A DNA stretch of 64,000 bases from contig NC_073746.1 in NCBI RefSeq assembly GCF_029784135.1, positions 283,227,348-283,291,347 on the forward strand. The letters run 5' to 3'. Under the pieces are notes generated by a model that did not search any database, had not been told where the DNA came from, and was given only the letters and a program-made list of their open reading frames with translations. Position numbers and translations under genes: made by a program. The stretch is from Toxorhynchites rutilus septentrionalis (Eukaryota > Arthropoda > Insecta > Diptera > Culicidae). Below are positions 47,201 through 58,319 of the stretch, in pieces. The number at the start of each line of letters is the position of its first letter. Positions within the stretch are counted from its first letter, which is position 1.

Positions 47201-48290
47201 AACGAGTCAACCGGAAAGTAACCTCAGAGCTGTAGCCCGACTTAGTTGATTGGGGATAAGAGCGGGGATACATGAAGCTGCTGTTGGCAAGGAACGATTA
47301 TTTGATCGAATGAAAAGTTAGTTAAACATACAATGAATAAGACATGAGGCGCATATGGATGAAACCATCATCATCGGCAACAGAGTTCCGATACGCTGCC
47401 GCTCTCCTTCTATCTCTAGTGCCGTCCATGAACGCTACTACGGAGAGCGGAGTGGTTGCCAGGGCTGGAATAGATTCAACCTCTGCCAGATGGTGCCTAT
47501 GGATTCGAGTGTAAAACTTCATCCTCCCCCACCGGCTACGGCGGCTAAGCCATTGGCTTCCGATAGAGCGAGGCGAGAGGTGATACGATGCATTTCCTGC
47601 ATCTCTGGATTGGTATGGTTTCGAAACGATCCTTTTCCCCGGAAAGTGATACAAATGTGTATTTATGGATGTGGGTGTGTGTTTGAGACAGGGAACGACT
47701 TCGACCGAGAAGTGAGAAGCGGAGCACACAGAATGCAAATATTATTCAAAGATTCATCCGATGCGATTAAAACATTTATTGATTAGCAGAACTGATGGGG
47801 TTGTACATTGGGTTTATCCGGACGTGATGCGGAGAGAAGCAGCACACGGGAGGAAGGGTGAGATGACACAGCTGCCGGAGGAAATTGATACTTGATGCTG
47901 GCGGCGATAGTTTGGGGGAAGTTTGTTTCGAGTTGTTTTTCTATCGAATCTAATCTCCTCTGCGGTTTGTTTGCATTGGCATTGGCTGCGGCTTAGGCAA
48001 ACTCGTTGCTGATTTGATATCAATATTAAATTGAAGCTCTGGAGATCATTTTTTTAAATTATTTGTGGTGTCGAAATGTTTGTTTGTGCCAAACTGGACT
48101 GATGAATGATTCAACAACTTACCAGGATCAATATAAAGAGGGGATCGGGTGGAATGCTATTCTAGCATTTGAACTCACCTGTGAAGGAAATGTAATTGAG
48201 TAATATAATAATTTAGTATAGTATAGGGAGTAGTATTAGGATTGTGCACATTGTTGGTATAGTTAATATTAGTTAATATAGTATAGTTGG
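44263..48290. other. Low-copy DNA, no gene found
   Basis: Repeat-poor between about 45.4 and 47.8 kb. Two overlapping frames near 45444-45740 and 47355-47786 (98 and 143 residues) are the longest; neither shows a known domain or codon pattern that I can defend. An in-frame MYPR start on the minus strand at 47273 recalls the Groucho N-terminus (MYP) only in its first three residues. Confidence 0.45.
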
Positions 48291-48292
48291 TA

Positions 48293-49023
48293 CGAGGGTC
48301 ACTATTTATATTTCGGGAATTGGCAACACTGATGTCATGTGAGTCCATCTGACGGTTCCATCGTAAAGTTTGACATTTTTGACGATATACGTACTCAGAA
48401 CATTTTGTCATACTGACGCTATTTGTTTATTTTATATTTAGTTGAAAGTTTGGTCTCGGCAAAAAAATGGAACTGAATCGTGAATATTTTCGTGCGATGA
48501 TTTTTTACGACTTTCGACGTGGATTATCACAACAAGAGTGCGTCAATCAACTTAATTTGACTTTTGGCGATGAAGCTCCATCAAAAACCACTGTGTATCG
48601 CTGGTATAGTGAATTCAATCGTGGTCGTAGTTCGCTGTCTGACGAGTTTCGTGAAGGTCGTCCAAAATCGACTGTAGTGCCAGAAAACATCGATGTTGTG
48701 CACGAAATGATTAAGCAAGATCGTCATGTAACCTATTGTGAGATTGAGGCATCCCTAAGCATTAGTTCCACCAGCATATATGCGATTTTACATGAACACT
48801 TAGTTGTGCAAAAATTATGTTCACGTTGGATCCCACATAATTTGACAATCGCTCAAAAAAAAAAGGCTCGTGTCGATTGGAATAAATGCTTTGAAAATTG
48901 GTTTAAGCGCATGCAAAAGTGTATCGATCATCGTGGCGAGTACTTTGAAAAACAATAAAAATATATTCGCAGCTTAACTATTTGTTTTTGTTCCTATTCC
49001 CGAAATATAAATAGTGACCCTCG
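48293..49023 (+). mobile_element. Internally deleted mariner with perfect TIRs
   Basis: 28-base perfect terminal inverted repeats (CGAGGGTCACTATTTATATT... at 48293-48320, its reverse at 48996-49023), flanked by TA on both sides (48291-48292 and 49024-49025). 731 bases against about 1.3 kb for a full mariner. The deletion lies inside the coding region. Intact ends mean it could be moved in trans by a related transposase. Confidence 0.92.
48467..48958 (+). CDS. Deleted mariner transposase (DNA-binding part only)
   Basis: 163 residues, open from ATG to stop. Residues 1-138 are the paired helix-turn-helix N-terminus of a DD34D mariner transposase (REYFRAMIFYDFRRG start, YRWYSEFNRGR at 44-54, REGRPKS at 62-68, CSRWIPHNLTIAQKKKARVD at 118-137). 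The last 25 residues (NKCFENWFKRMQKCIDHRGE...) are the family's C-terminus. The whole catalytic core, with all three Asp residues, has been deleted in frame at about residue 138. If expressed, it would bind the TIRs but could not cut, so it might act as a repressor; that is inference. The protein is otherwise undamaged, suggesting a recent event. Confidence 0.85.
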   Translation: MELNREYFRAMIFYDFRRGLSQQECVNQLNLTFGDEAPSKTTVYRWYSEFNRGRSSLSDEFREGRPKSTVVPENIDVVHEMIKQDRHVTYCEIEASLSISSTSIYAILHEHLVVQKLCSRWIPHNLTIAQKKKARVDWNKCFENWFKRMQKCIDHRGEYFEKQ

Positions 49024-49456
49024 TACTGGGTTATTTTCAATACTATCCAATTTTACGAACTAAACCTCTTTTTGAATGTTCATCATCATCTTCTTCCTCA
49101 TCCTTGGCACTAAAGTTCCTAGAGAAACTTCGCCATCTCAACATAGTATTAGTTGCGTCATTATATTCAGTACTAACTGACCTGCAAACTTTGTCTCGCC
49201 CAAAATGGTTTTTTGTTATAAAAACTTTCAAACATTCACGTTTTCTTACTAAGCGAAGTTCATGGGTTCAATCGCAGAACTGTTCATTGATTAATTTTGA
49301 CCCTTTAAGAATTCCTTTTACTATAAATTTCCTAGTTCTTCTACCAGAACTCGTCATTATAATATCAAATTATTTTCAGACCCAATTCTCGTTCAAGATT
49401 TTTCAATTACTTGCAAATAACATGTTTCTCCCTTACATGGGATACATGTTTGATAC

Positions 49457-50731
49457 CAATGAGGTGGAGCAGTAGGCGAAGTGTATCTGTATTGCAGAGA
49501 TCGAAATTCTCGCCGATTTGAGACGAAAAACATCCATTTTCACCCACATAGAAACATAGCTAAAAATATAGGAGGCGAGAGAATATTATACGCTCACTTC
49601 GATTCTCGCGAGAAACGCAAAGCCGATTTTTATTTTTCGGTGAGTTATGATTGCCGAAAAATGGTTTCGTTTTCAGTGACTCCTCGATGCCGATAATAGT
49701 TTTTCACTTCTTCAGCACAGCTGAAAACATGCGGCAATATTGGGTTTCATCGTGAAGTGAACATGAGATGAATTAATATTTGTACAATTCATACGCTGTC
49801 CAAATGCAGATGGTTTGGACGCTGCTCTAACAGACTAATGTTGGTAAAGTTAGCTTTGATTTTTCGCTCCATATTTTCAGTACCAATTGAGAGACGAAAA
49901 AGCATTCTCGTTAAACTTCCGAGATAGAGATTTTCAACATCTCTTTCTCTCTGAAAAATAATTTTCGGTGAAAAGGAAGAGACGAAAATATCAACAATAC
50001 ACGGTTCATCGAAAACTAGATTAATTGAATGAATATTTATCGCGCAGCCGAGCGAGAATTTCGATCTCTGCTGTATTGGCAGGCAAAATAACGTGTCGTA
50101 ATTATTTGCATTCAATATGGAATGTATATGAAAGAAACAAACAATGTTGAGAGCACTCACGGTTGCATGCTAATTTGAGCCAAAATTCTCAAGAAATCAT
50201 TCAACTGGTTGTTTTTTTAACAGATGACAATGGTATCTTGGCATATTTCGAATATTCATGGGGTAAAAAGGTCCAGAGAGCAGTCGTATGCTTAGTTCTC
50301 GAAAGCAGTAATATTTTCGGTGAAATTTTGATTAATTAGCGATTATTATCTCACAACATACACACCGACACTGAGAGCCTTCGAAACATTAACTTCATAA
50401 CGGTAAAATAATGAAACTTCGTTTGTTTCTATGAACGTGGGGGAGTGAAAATGTCACATGGAAATATCACTTTTATCCGTCTTTTTCGACGGGGTTTCAC
50501 AAATTTTCACTCCACGCTGTCACATTAGGCTCACATTCAGCGGGAGCTCTACAAAAATGTACGTTTTTAATTGATAAATTACTTCCTGAAAATAGCATTT
50601 TTGCATGAATGCGGTGGACAATCAAAGATAAACACAACGACTGACGTCACTATTTGCGAAATAGTTATGGCAGCGCATGCTATGTCGCTCGAAACTCGAC
50701 CATCTTCATTACCTTTTTTTCTAGGACTTGG
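49457..50731. mobile_element. Insertion with 8-bp target duplication (hAT-like?)
   Basis: Flanked by TTTGATAC at 49449-49456 and 50732-50739; the sister repeat at 29.36 kb has a single TTTGATAC at this point. Eight-base duplications are typical of hAT or P elements. The outermost bases (CAATGAGG left, CCAAGTCC right in reverse) are only weakly inverted. No transposase frame. An inner inverted pair (49488-49512 against 50048-50076, CAGAGATCGAAATTCTCGC) suggests a second element within it. Confidence 0.65.
49488..50080. repeat. Inverted-repeat-bounded block inside the insertion
   Basis: Left CTGTATTGCAGAGATCGAAA, right in reverse CAGAGATCGAAATTCTCGCT. Between them, further related words (GAGACGAAAA, 'tttttcggtg', 'gaatattta') occur in both orientations. 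Reads as a MITE of about 590 bases; target duplication not found. Confidence 0.5.
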
Positions 50732-51097
50732 TTTGATACAGAAAATATAATAAAATGATGACGTCTGAAATCGGACGATTCCTTTCTCAAGTTTTACCCT
50801 ACCCCTTTGCTTGATCAGTTCTCGAGTTATGCATCAAATTTGTGTTTCATTTGTATCGCAGCCCCCCTTAGAGAGGCGGGAGAGTATGAAAACATTTCTT
50901 GTCCCCTAGAACCCCCAGATGGCAAAAAAGAAAGAATGGAGGGGTCTCGAACCACAATAAAAACATTTTTTGCTCCCTGAAACTTCCACATGTCAAATTT
51001 GGTTCCGTTTGCTTGATGAATTCTTGAGTTATGCAGAAATTTGTGTTTCATTTATATGGCCGCCGATCGGTTCAGTAGTTTCCAAGTCCATAATATA

Positions 51098-52383
51098 TTA
51101 GGCTGTCAAAAAAAGTCCTGCGGTATTTTTTTTGAATTTTCATTTGTTTATAAAATTAGTTACAATCATCTGTTTTAAGTCAAATATGCGCCGTTTTGTT
51201 CGATGACTTGTTCCCAACGAGATGCCAACTTCATAATACCCCTGTTATAGAAGCTCGCTTCCTTATTGGCAAAAAACTCGGATAGCCAATTTTCACAGGC
51301 CTCTTTTGTGGCTAACTTCTGACTACCTAGCTCGTTCGTCATGGACAAAAACAGGTGGTAGTCACTTGGTGCAAGGTCCGGACTATACGGCGGATGCAAA
51401 ATAACCTCCCATCCGAGCTCCCGGAGTTTCTGGCGCGTCACCAAAGAAGTGTGTGGCCTGGCGTTGTCCTGATGGAAGACAATGCGGCCTCTGTTTATCA
51501 AAGATGGCCTCTTCTTCATGAGTGCTACCTTCAAGCGGTCCAGTTGTTGGCAGTACAGGTCCGAATTGAGCGTTTGGCCATAGGGAAGCAGCTCATAATA
51601 GATTATTCCTTGACAATCCCACCAAACACACAGCAGAACCTTCCTGGCCGTTAATGAGGGCTTGGCCACCGTCTGAGCCGCTTCAGCGGGCTTCGACCAC
51701 GACCGTTTGCGCTTCACGTTGTCGTAAGTGACCCACTTTTCATCGCCAGTCATCATCCGCTTCAGAAACGGGTCGATTTTGTTGCGATTCAGCAGCGATT
51801 CACATGCGTCGATACGGTCTAAGATGTTTTTTTGCGTCAACGTGTGTGGCACCCATACATCGAGCTTCTTTGTGAATCCAAGCTTCTTCAAATGGTTAAT
51901 AACGGTTTTATGACTTATCCCCAGCTCTTGGCCGATGCTACGGCTGCTACTATGCCGGTCTTTCTCGGCTAATTCAGCGATTTTGTCGCAATTTTCGACG
52001 ACAGGCCTTCCGGAGCGTGGCGCATCTTCGACGACCTTTACACCAGAATGAAAACGTTGCAACCATCGTTGTGCGATGGAAATGGAAACTGTATCGGGTC
52101 TATAAACTGCACAAATTTTATTGGCAGCTTGAGATGCATTTTTGCCTTTGTCACAGTAGTACTGTAAAATATGTCGGATTTTCTCTTTATTTTGCTCCAT
52201 ATTTGCGACACTATAACTCACGAACGACTTAACCAAACAAAATACTGTCAAGGGCTATATTATAGCGCACAAAAATACCTTTCCAACAAGCTATAGTATG
52301 ACTCGATACAATGAATACAACTAGAACTACGCGCTTACAACGACACCTCGCGGAAATACCGCAGTACTTTTTTGACAACCTGA
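51098..52383 (-). mobile_element. Apparently complete mariner element
   Basis: 1286 bases with TIRs TTAGGCTGTCAAAAAAAGTC (left) and TCAGGTTGTCAAAAAAGTAC (right, reversed), both running on into CTGCGGTATTT. Flanked by TA (51096-51097, 52384-52385). It carries one uninterrupted transposase frame on the minus strand. Length, ends and frame are those of an autonomous mariner. Confidence 0.92.
51175..52200 (-). CDS. Mariner (DD34D) transposase, intact frame
   Basis: Cuts and pastes its own element at TA sites in the nucleus. From the chosen start (MEQNKEKIRH, 52200) it has 341 residues, the usual mariner length; a further in-frame ATG at 52251 would add 17 residues without family match. N-terminal helix-turn-helix pair (about 1-115), linker motif WVPHTL (116-121; family WVPHEL), catalytic D153 in MMTGDEKW, D245 in FHQDNARPH and D280 in YSPDLAPSDYHLF, with 34 residues between the last two, i.e. 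DD34D. No stop or frameshift. It overlaps no other gene and is flanked by its own TIRs. Whether it is expressed or active cannot be read from sequence. The TIR differences at positions 2 and 6 may lower activity. Confidence 0.93.
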   Translation of the reverse strand: MEQNKEKIRHILQYYCDKGKNASQAANKICAVYRPDTVSISIAQRWLQRFHSGVKVVEDAPRSGRPVVENCDKIAELAEKDRHSSSRSIGQELGISHKTVINHLKKLGFTKKLDVWVPHTLTQKNILDRIDACESLLNRNKIDPFLKRMMTGDEKWVTYDNVKRKRSWSKPAEAAQTVAKPSLTARKVLLCVWWDCQGIIYYELLPYGQTLNSDLYCQQLDRLKVALMKKRPSLINRGRIVFHQDNARPHTSLVTRQKLRELGWEVILHPPYSPDLAPSDYHLFLSMTNELGSQKLATKEACENWLSEFFANKEASFYNRGIMKLASRWEQVIEQNGAYLT

Positions 52384-52400
52384 TATATATAAGAGTTTGG

Positions 52401-53214
52401 GTGGAAGTGGGCTACTGGCGACTGGAAGATCATGCAATGGATGTACTATGTAGGGGATCTGAGGGTAAGACCGGTACCCCTTGAGTTTTACTAGAAAACT
52501 CTAATTAACTATGTTTTTGAACACTACACATGTTAGTATTTATTATTTTAGACTTTTTAAATCAAATCCAACCCACCGTGGTTCATCAAATGTTGAAATA
52601 TTAATAAAAAAAAACCTGAGTGCCGATTATGTGCAACCGGATATAATTTTTCGGTAGTGGGATTTGAGCTTTCATTCTTGAACGAGGTTTCAAATCCTTT
52701 TTCGTTGTTATAAGTTTGTACCCTGGATTGTCAACTATCTCTGGGATTCGAGTCGAGTTAAGTTAAAGTAAAAAATAATACAAATAGTCTCCTTAAAAAA
52801 TTTGTGCTGTTGGGGTAAGACCGTCACTCTTTGAGGGGAGTGAATTTCCAGATAGTTGAAAGTTATTGGGACATATTTTCCATCTATTTCAGATGCCTAA
52901 CCGCTCCTAAGGAAATCCAATTGTAAGAGTGTATCTCAGGAGAACCTCACCCTTGTAAAAGAGGCTATCCTTGGTGGAGTTTCTGTAAAACACAGTTCCA
53001 AGCCATTGGAATCCCCAGGTCCACATTACATGATCACGTTTTGTTGAAGGTGGCAAGCTCGAAACTAGGACCTAGATTCCATCGAACTAGTAATTGAATT
53101 GTGGGATGGTTTGATGTGCCGCATGACTGATTTGCCCAATATCAAATTCTTTTCTTTTCCATATTCCATGTTCACCGTTTTCGCGATGAATACTCAATAC
53201 AATGCGATGACATA
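52401..53214. other. No recognisable gene
   Basis: AT-rich low-copy DNA. A pair of similar phrases ('ggggtaagaccggtacccct' region near 52466 and 'ttggggtaagaccgtcactctttgaggg' near 52811) hints at a small inverted or direct repeat element. Confidence 0.4.
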
Positions 53215-53420
53215 AGGATACAAATCTCGACATGTGGTCAGCTTGTGTATTGTTCTCGCGAGAACAAGAATGAATTTTGAATCAACCATCTTCAGTTGCT
53301 TCCATAAAACGGCCCTTTTCAGGATTACCAAAAGATTCGACTAAGGATTTATTTCATAAATGTCGATGCATTCTGAAGTAATATCCGAAGTGATAATTTT
53401 CTGCCGGAAGAGAGCTTGTA
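53215..53420 (+). repeat. Histone-stem-loop repeat family, plus copy
   Basis: Contains GGCCCTTTTCAGGATT at 53311-53326, a decayed histone-type stem-loop, then 'accaaaagattcgactaagg' and 'gatgcattctgaagtaatatcc', which also follow the loops at 561-576 (minus) and 61363-61378 (minus). Upstream it shares 'tgtattgttctcgcgagaacaag' with 59.8 kb and 61.44 kb. No histone frame. Confidence 0.6.
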
Positions 53421-56400
53421 TGAATTTATAGCTCTAGACTTTGGAAAAGATGGAAAGCGATTCCGATTTTATTCGAAAATCGTGTTCTCGGATAAGGGGC
53501 ATTGGCGTTACTGTTGTGAGTAAAACCGATTGTGATAAATAAATCACCATTACACGTACAAAAACTAACGAGTCCAAATCCATTAATCCTTTTATATGTT
53601 TTGTATGGCGGTATCGTCTGGCCATATTTTTTTAAAGCTGAGAATGACCGTGAATAACGAGCGTTATCGTGAAAAGTGCACTGGAGTTTTCTTTCATGTA
53701 ATTCATGAACCACCATTATACCCACAAAAACTCACGGTTCGGTGTGGTTTATGCTAGTAGGCAAGCAACTTTTGATGATTTTGCGGCCAACATATGAATC
53801 CAACAGTGGGATTTTATTTTTTTGACTAAAGCAATGATTTAAAATCGACAGCAAATGATTCTTTTCAGTTCAAAACTTGAAGTAGAGAATCATTGGTGGA
53901 CATACTAGCAATGGTGGATTAGAAAATCTACCTTCTCCTTTCAATTAATTTCCGAGGATCTGCAATAGAAATGAATGAAACATACCAAGACAAATGTCAA
54001 ACCACCAATGGTATAAAAATAATAACCCAAATAAATCTCCATTCATATATGAATCAGAACAGTAAAATGAGTCAAGCAGTCAAGCCAGAAGATTCTCACC
54101 ATCTCTTAAACTTTTTGCTCCGTTTCTCTGTTCTACCCAATATATGATAGGATGTTTCTCCCACAGGGAATTGACTTCTGATTTTCCATAACATAAAAAT
54201 TTCCTTCAAAAAAGCCAAAACCCCACTGCCACCCAAAAACAAAGAAAAAAAAAGCAATCCTTGCAGCATTCCCACATTGAAAATGTCTCAGGATTTCGAT
54301 GATCCAGTTGCTGCTTTTTCTCTTCCCAACACGAGTCGCCAACATAGCATAGCGAGCGATTTGAAAAGTATGTCTGTGGGTGGGGATGGGGCTTTGAAAC
54401 GATTTGATCCCTTCTATGGAACGTGGAACGTTGGTGGGACGGAAGAGCGTAAAGTGCCGTTTTCCTATGTTGACTCAAACTTGTTTCTCGGTGTGTTTGC
54501 TTTCCGTTTTGTGATTCCCTTCTTTCGAGACGGAGATGGGAGCATTTCCCGGAGCGCGTATTCAATGGTATTTCCCGAGCGAAGCCGGGAAAAGGGGTGT
54601 CTAAGTATACGATTATATGTCTCTTGGAGTTGTTGAAAAGTTTCCATAGCGGTGTGTGTATCTATCATTGCCAGCGATACAACCCTGTGCGCTTATTTTC
54701 TCGGTTTATTACTGTGGAAAATCAGCGGAGTTGGAATAAGATTTTCTTCGCTTTAATGATTTTATAATTGAGAGATGAAATGCTCCGCAAGTTCGCAAGG
54801 TCGGGATCATGAAAGCAACTCGTGCGGGGGGGACAGGAAATTTGCTTCTGTTAAGTTGGGATTGGAGAATAAATTCGAAATACCGAGACGAAGAAAGTGG
54901 AAGCGGGTGTGAAAATGATCAAAAGATGGAAAGTTTCGTAATCATTTATAACACCACGATAGCAATATTTACGAGACTTCTCGGTAAGGGGAGGTGGCCT
55001 TAATGAATATAAATTCGTCGGAAATGTAATCAGAAAAGTAATTATCCATGTGAGCAAAATTGGTGTGAGAGCTTTGAAAAGTGACGTTCAAATTGGGGTG
55101 TTTTTTTTCAGATTCTACTCCAAGCTAACATTATTATCTGTGTAATCGATCGTTTTGACAGGTACCAACCATTATGTTTGCATTTTGCTCATCATGATTG
55201 CATCAGTTATCATCATGAATTTCTCAATATAAAATCAAACATATTAACGTTCCGACATTCCATCCCTCTGCTTTTATAATCATCACAATATTTTCATAAT
55301 AAACACTGCAGCAATGAAAATCCCAATCAATGACGACAGAGCTGGCTTCTTAAGGCGATTCGTTCGAGTGTAAACTACTCCTACCCGCAAGTTCTAACCG
55401 GGCGTGCGTCACTTCCCGAGAAAGAAGCAATCTCTTCTCGCACAACTTGCCATTACAAAATATTCGGCTTACATTATCATATTATAAAAAATGGATCTGT
55501 ATTGAGCTTCACGGTTCCAGTAGAATCCTCAATCACTGAGGTGGAAAAGAAAAATGAGAAAAAAGCTAAATTGAATGAGAATTTTCCGACCGCTAGCTAC
55601 CCCTCCGTCTCCGTGCCACTCTTATCAACAAGACAACTGGCGAACAGCAACGCTGGAGGATCATGTTTTCCGATAGACGGAAATCGGGCCACCATTGTCG
55701 GGAGAAAATGTGGATCTTTTCTCCAACCATTCAACGGAGCATAACAAAGCGCCTTATACATACGCTCATCCTCCCCCAACCCGACCAAAGTCTGCTGGTT
55801 TGCTTTGCTCTTTTCCACTCAATATGCAACGTCGATTTGATTTCCGGAATGGGGGACATTCCATCCCACACACAAAACTGTTCGTCGTTCCGAATGTAAG
55901 GAGGCAGGGTGATTGAGCGTCAGTGATTTCACTTGATGCCTCTTCCTTTGCTCTTGATTTCTTTATTTTCCCCAACATTTTGTTCCCTACATTATGCATA
56001 TATTTGTATTCTTGTGTTGTTTCTATTTTCCTCTCACTGTCATGGATAACGCTAAACAATGTGATGGCGGGTGGATATGGAAGTGGTGACTCTCGATTTT
56101 AGGTTGCTTTCCGAATCACGTTTTCCTATCTTTTTGGAAGAGAAATTCAGGCTCCCTCTCTGTATCTCTCCCTGATTCGCCGTTCTGTTTTATTTGGTGT
56201 GTATTTTCAGTGTTGCGTTCGAGTGGATCGGATAGATAACGAGCTTCCCGAGGAATGGATGGATTTGGATATGTTAGTACTTATTGACGTATCATTCGGA
56301 ATCAGTAGCAAAATCGATGCGTAAAATTCTGCATCACCATAACAAACCTTAAAAAAAGAAGTGGTGGGTAGTGTCCAAGACACAAACGCACTGTTAACGT

Positions 56401-56595
56401 AGGGCTACGAAGATATTGCCGACGAGAACAAAAATTATAGAACTTTATAATTTCAGTAAATATTTTGTAGCACTGACAAGGAACAACCGATGAATGAATG
56501 CTTGCACTGAGTGAGGGGAGCGAACGATTTTCAAAGCGATAAAAAAAACAATTTTTGTAGCTCTCTGCATTACCATGTAATATTGATTGAACAGT
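53421..56595. other. Low-copy DNA, no gene found
   Basis: Repeat-poor and moderately GC-rich from 54.1 to 56.1 kb. The longest frame (54277-54636, plus, starting MKMSQDFDDPVAAFSLPN) has no recognisable domain and is opposed by an equally long minus frame (54206-54565), so I do not call it. A 64-base block (55574-55637) is repeated at 60862-60929. Confidence 0.45.
55574..55637 (+). repeat. Short duplicated block, left copy
   Basis: Text 'attttccgaccgctagctac', then 'ccctccgtctccgtgccact', 'cttatcaacaagaca', repeated with three or four changes at 60862-60929, on the other side of the hAT element. Confidence 0.8.
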
Positions 56596-57348
56596 ATCTA
56601 GATCAGGGTTTCGACCCCTGGGGTCGATTTCAGTTCGATATGAACGAAAATTGATTTTGGGGGTTGACGAAGTCTGAAAATCGACCCCTATCAAATAACA
56701 CAAATTCTTATTTGAAACTTTCAAAATGCTGCATAAGTTGTGTGAAGCACCCTATTATAAGAATGACTAATATTTTATTGGAAAATATTATTACTGTACA
56801 TTTTAAAAACTAAACAACACGATGAGCGTGTACGCAAGATTAAAAGATGCGAAAAATTCGGCAAGTAAAAAAAAGGTTCTCGATTTCACGAAATAAGATC
56901 ACGATGACAGGTTCACGTAGGAAGTCATCACTAAATTCAAATTCAAAATAAAATTAAATAATTTCAGGAAACTTGAGATGGGTGGCTAATAGGGAAAAAT
57001 GTTATTCAATTATTTTCAAACCAACAGATTTTCTGTAGACTCAGAACGAGTCTACATTAACCAGCAATGAAGCTTTGTTGTTAGGGTATGTTCGAAATAT
57101 TAAAGATAAAAACATGTACCAAAAAATGATTTTTGATGCAAACAATAACGTCTCGATTATATAACGCTCAAATAAAAAAATTTGCGTGATATAATTGAAA
57201 CGTGGTATATTCGAAATAGATCTTCTCTTCTAAGGAAAATTCTGTTTTTCTCCTCCAATATTTATTCTTTCAACATTATTTTTCATGCGGCATGCAAAAT
57301 GTATTGAACAATATTTATTAAATTGTTTATCACATGACCACATAATGT

Positions 57349-57515
57349 GCTCCCGTGGCCGATTGGTTAACGTCACACATTATCATACCGGGGGTTCGAG
57401 TTCGGAATCATAAACAAGGTTGACAGAGAAATTTTACATGCTTAAACTAAACAATTGTTCGGCACCACACCTATTTGCCTTCAAAATTTGATGATTGTGG
57501 TTAAAAAAATGTGCT
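57349..57515 (+). mobile_element. tRNA-derived SINE inside the hAT element
   Basis: A-box TGGCCGATTGG (57356-57366) and B-box GGGTTCGAGTTC (57392-57403), followed by 60-100 bases of unrelated body. The spacing is tRNA-like but no acceptor stem closes it, so a SINE rather than a tRNA gene. Confidence 0.65.
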
Positions 57516-58319
57516 GTCAGGAAGATACTACATCTTTCAGGTTTACATGTTTTAAAATACTTGATTAATGCTCAAATCATAATTTTCAGATCTTGAAACT
57601 ATCCATTGTTCGAAAGTCTACCGACTTCTCTCCACGAATTATATCTCACGTTTTTGAAGATCTAACCTCTTTTTGAAAATTAACTTAACTTAAACGACAC
57701 AGATACAAAAAAAGAGGCGATTTATACAGCTGACTGTATTTTCCTTTAAAGTAAAATATAGAATTCTACCTAAATCAGCATATTTTGTATTTATAGTGTT
57801 CGCAATTTTTATCATCGCCTTTAGCATTTTTGCGATTTTCTTCGAGCTTTCAATAAGTCACTGTATTTTAGTTTCTTGAAAATGATTTTTCGTAATGCTA
57901 ACAAATTAGAATTCTTATAATTAAAGCAATTATCTCCAAATTTCAGGTATATTTGGCATATAATTTCACACAATGAAAAAGAAAGTCGCTCGGAATAACC
58001 CATATTTGTTGATTCAAAACATATGAAAGTAATATTCGAACCTTTCAATTTAAATAGGTGTTATACACTATAAATTACGCAGTAAGAAAATTTTCTGTAA
58101 TCACCGTGGATACGGCTACAATTGGCACGAATGCTTAAACATATTTTTTCTGCTTAGTTCTCATGTTTTGTTCAATAATTTGACAAGGAATCGAACTTTT
58201 CATATTATCTCTTATGTTTCGAGATATGTGATTCAAGCGAAAAAAATCAATGATAAATTCGAGAGTGATATAAACGAGACGTGATAAAAACACACAGTGA
58301 TATAATCGAGACATCACTG

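Larger units (their letters stand above)
49160..52400 (+). repeat. Second copy of the composite repeat, interrupted twice
   Basis: 49160-49456 matches 29090-29372, 50732-51097 matches the rest including two of the 150-170-base units, and the 'ttcagtagtttccaagtcca' tail is at about 51070. It is broken by a 1275-base insertion (49457-50731) and by a mariner (51098-52383). Confidence 0.75.

Noticed and set aside
47264..47276. Minus-strand MYPRSYP start as Groucho first exon
   Set aside because: Only MYP agrees; the following residues and donor site do not match the family.
47355..47786. 143-residue plus frame
   Set aside because: Opposed by a 138-residue minus frame over the same bases; no known domain or pattern.
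52200..52251. Upstream ATG as mariner start
   Set aside because: The extra 17 residues have no counterpart in mariner transposases; the second ATG gives the canonical length.
54277..54636. 119-residue plus frame MKMSQDFDD...
   Set aside because: An equally long minus frame overlaps it, and the C-terminal half is unlike a protein; could be a chance frame.
57349..57425. Functional tRNA gene
   Set aside because: A and B boxes are present but the cloverleaf does not close; it lies inside a dead hAT element.
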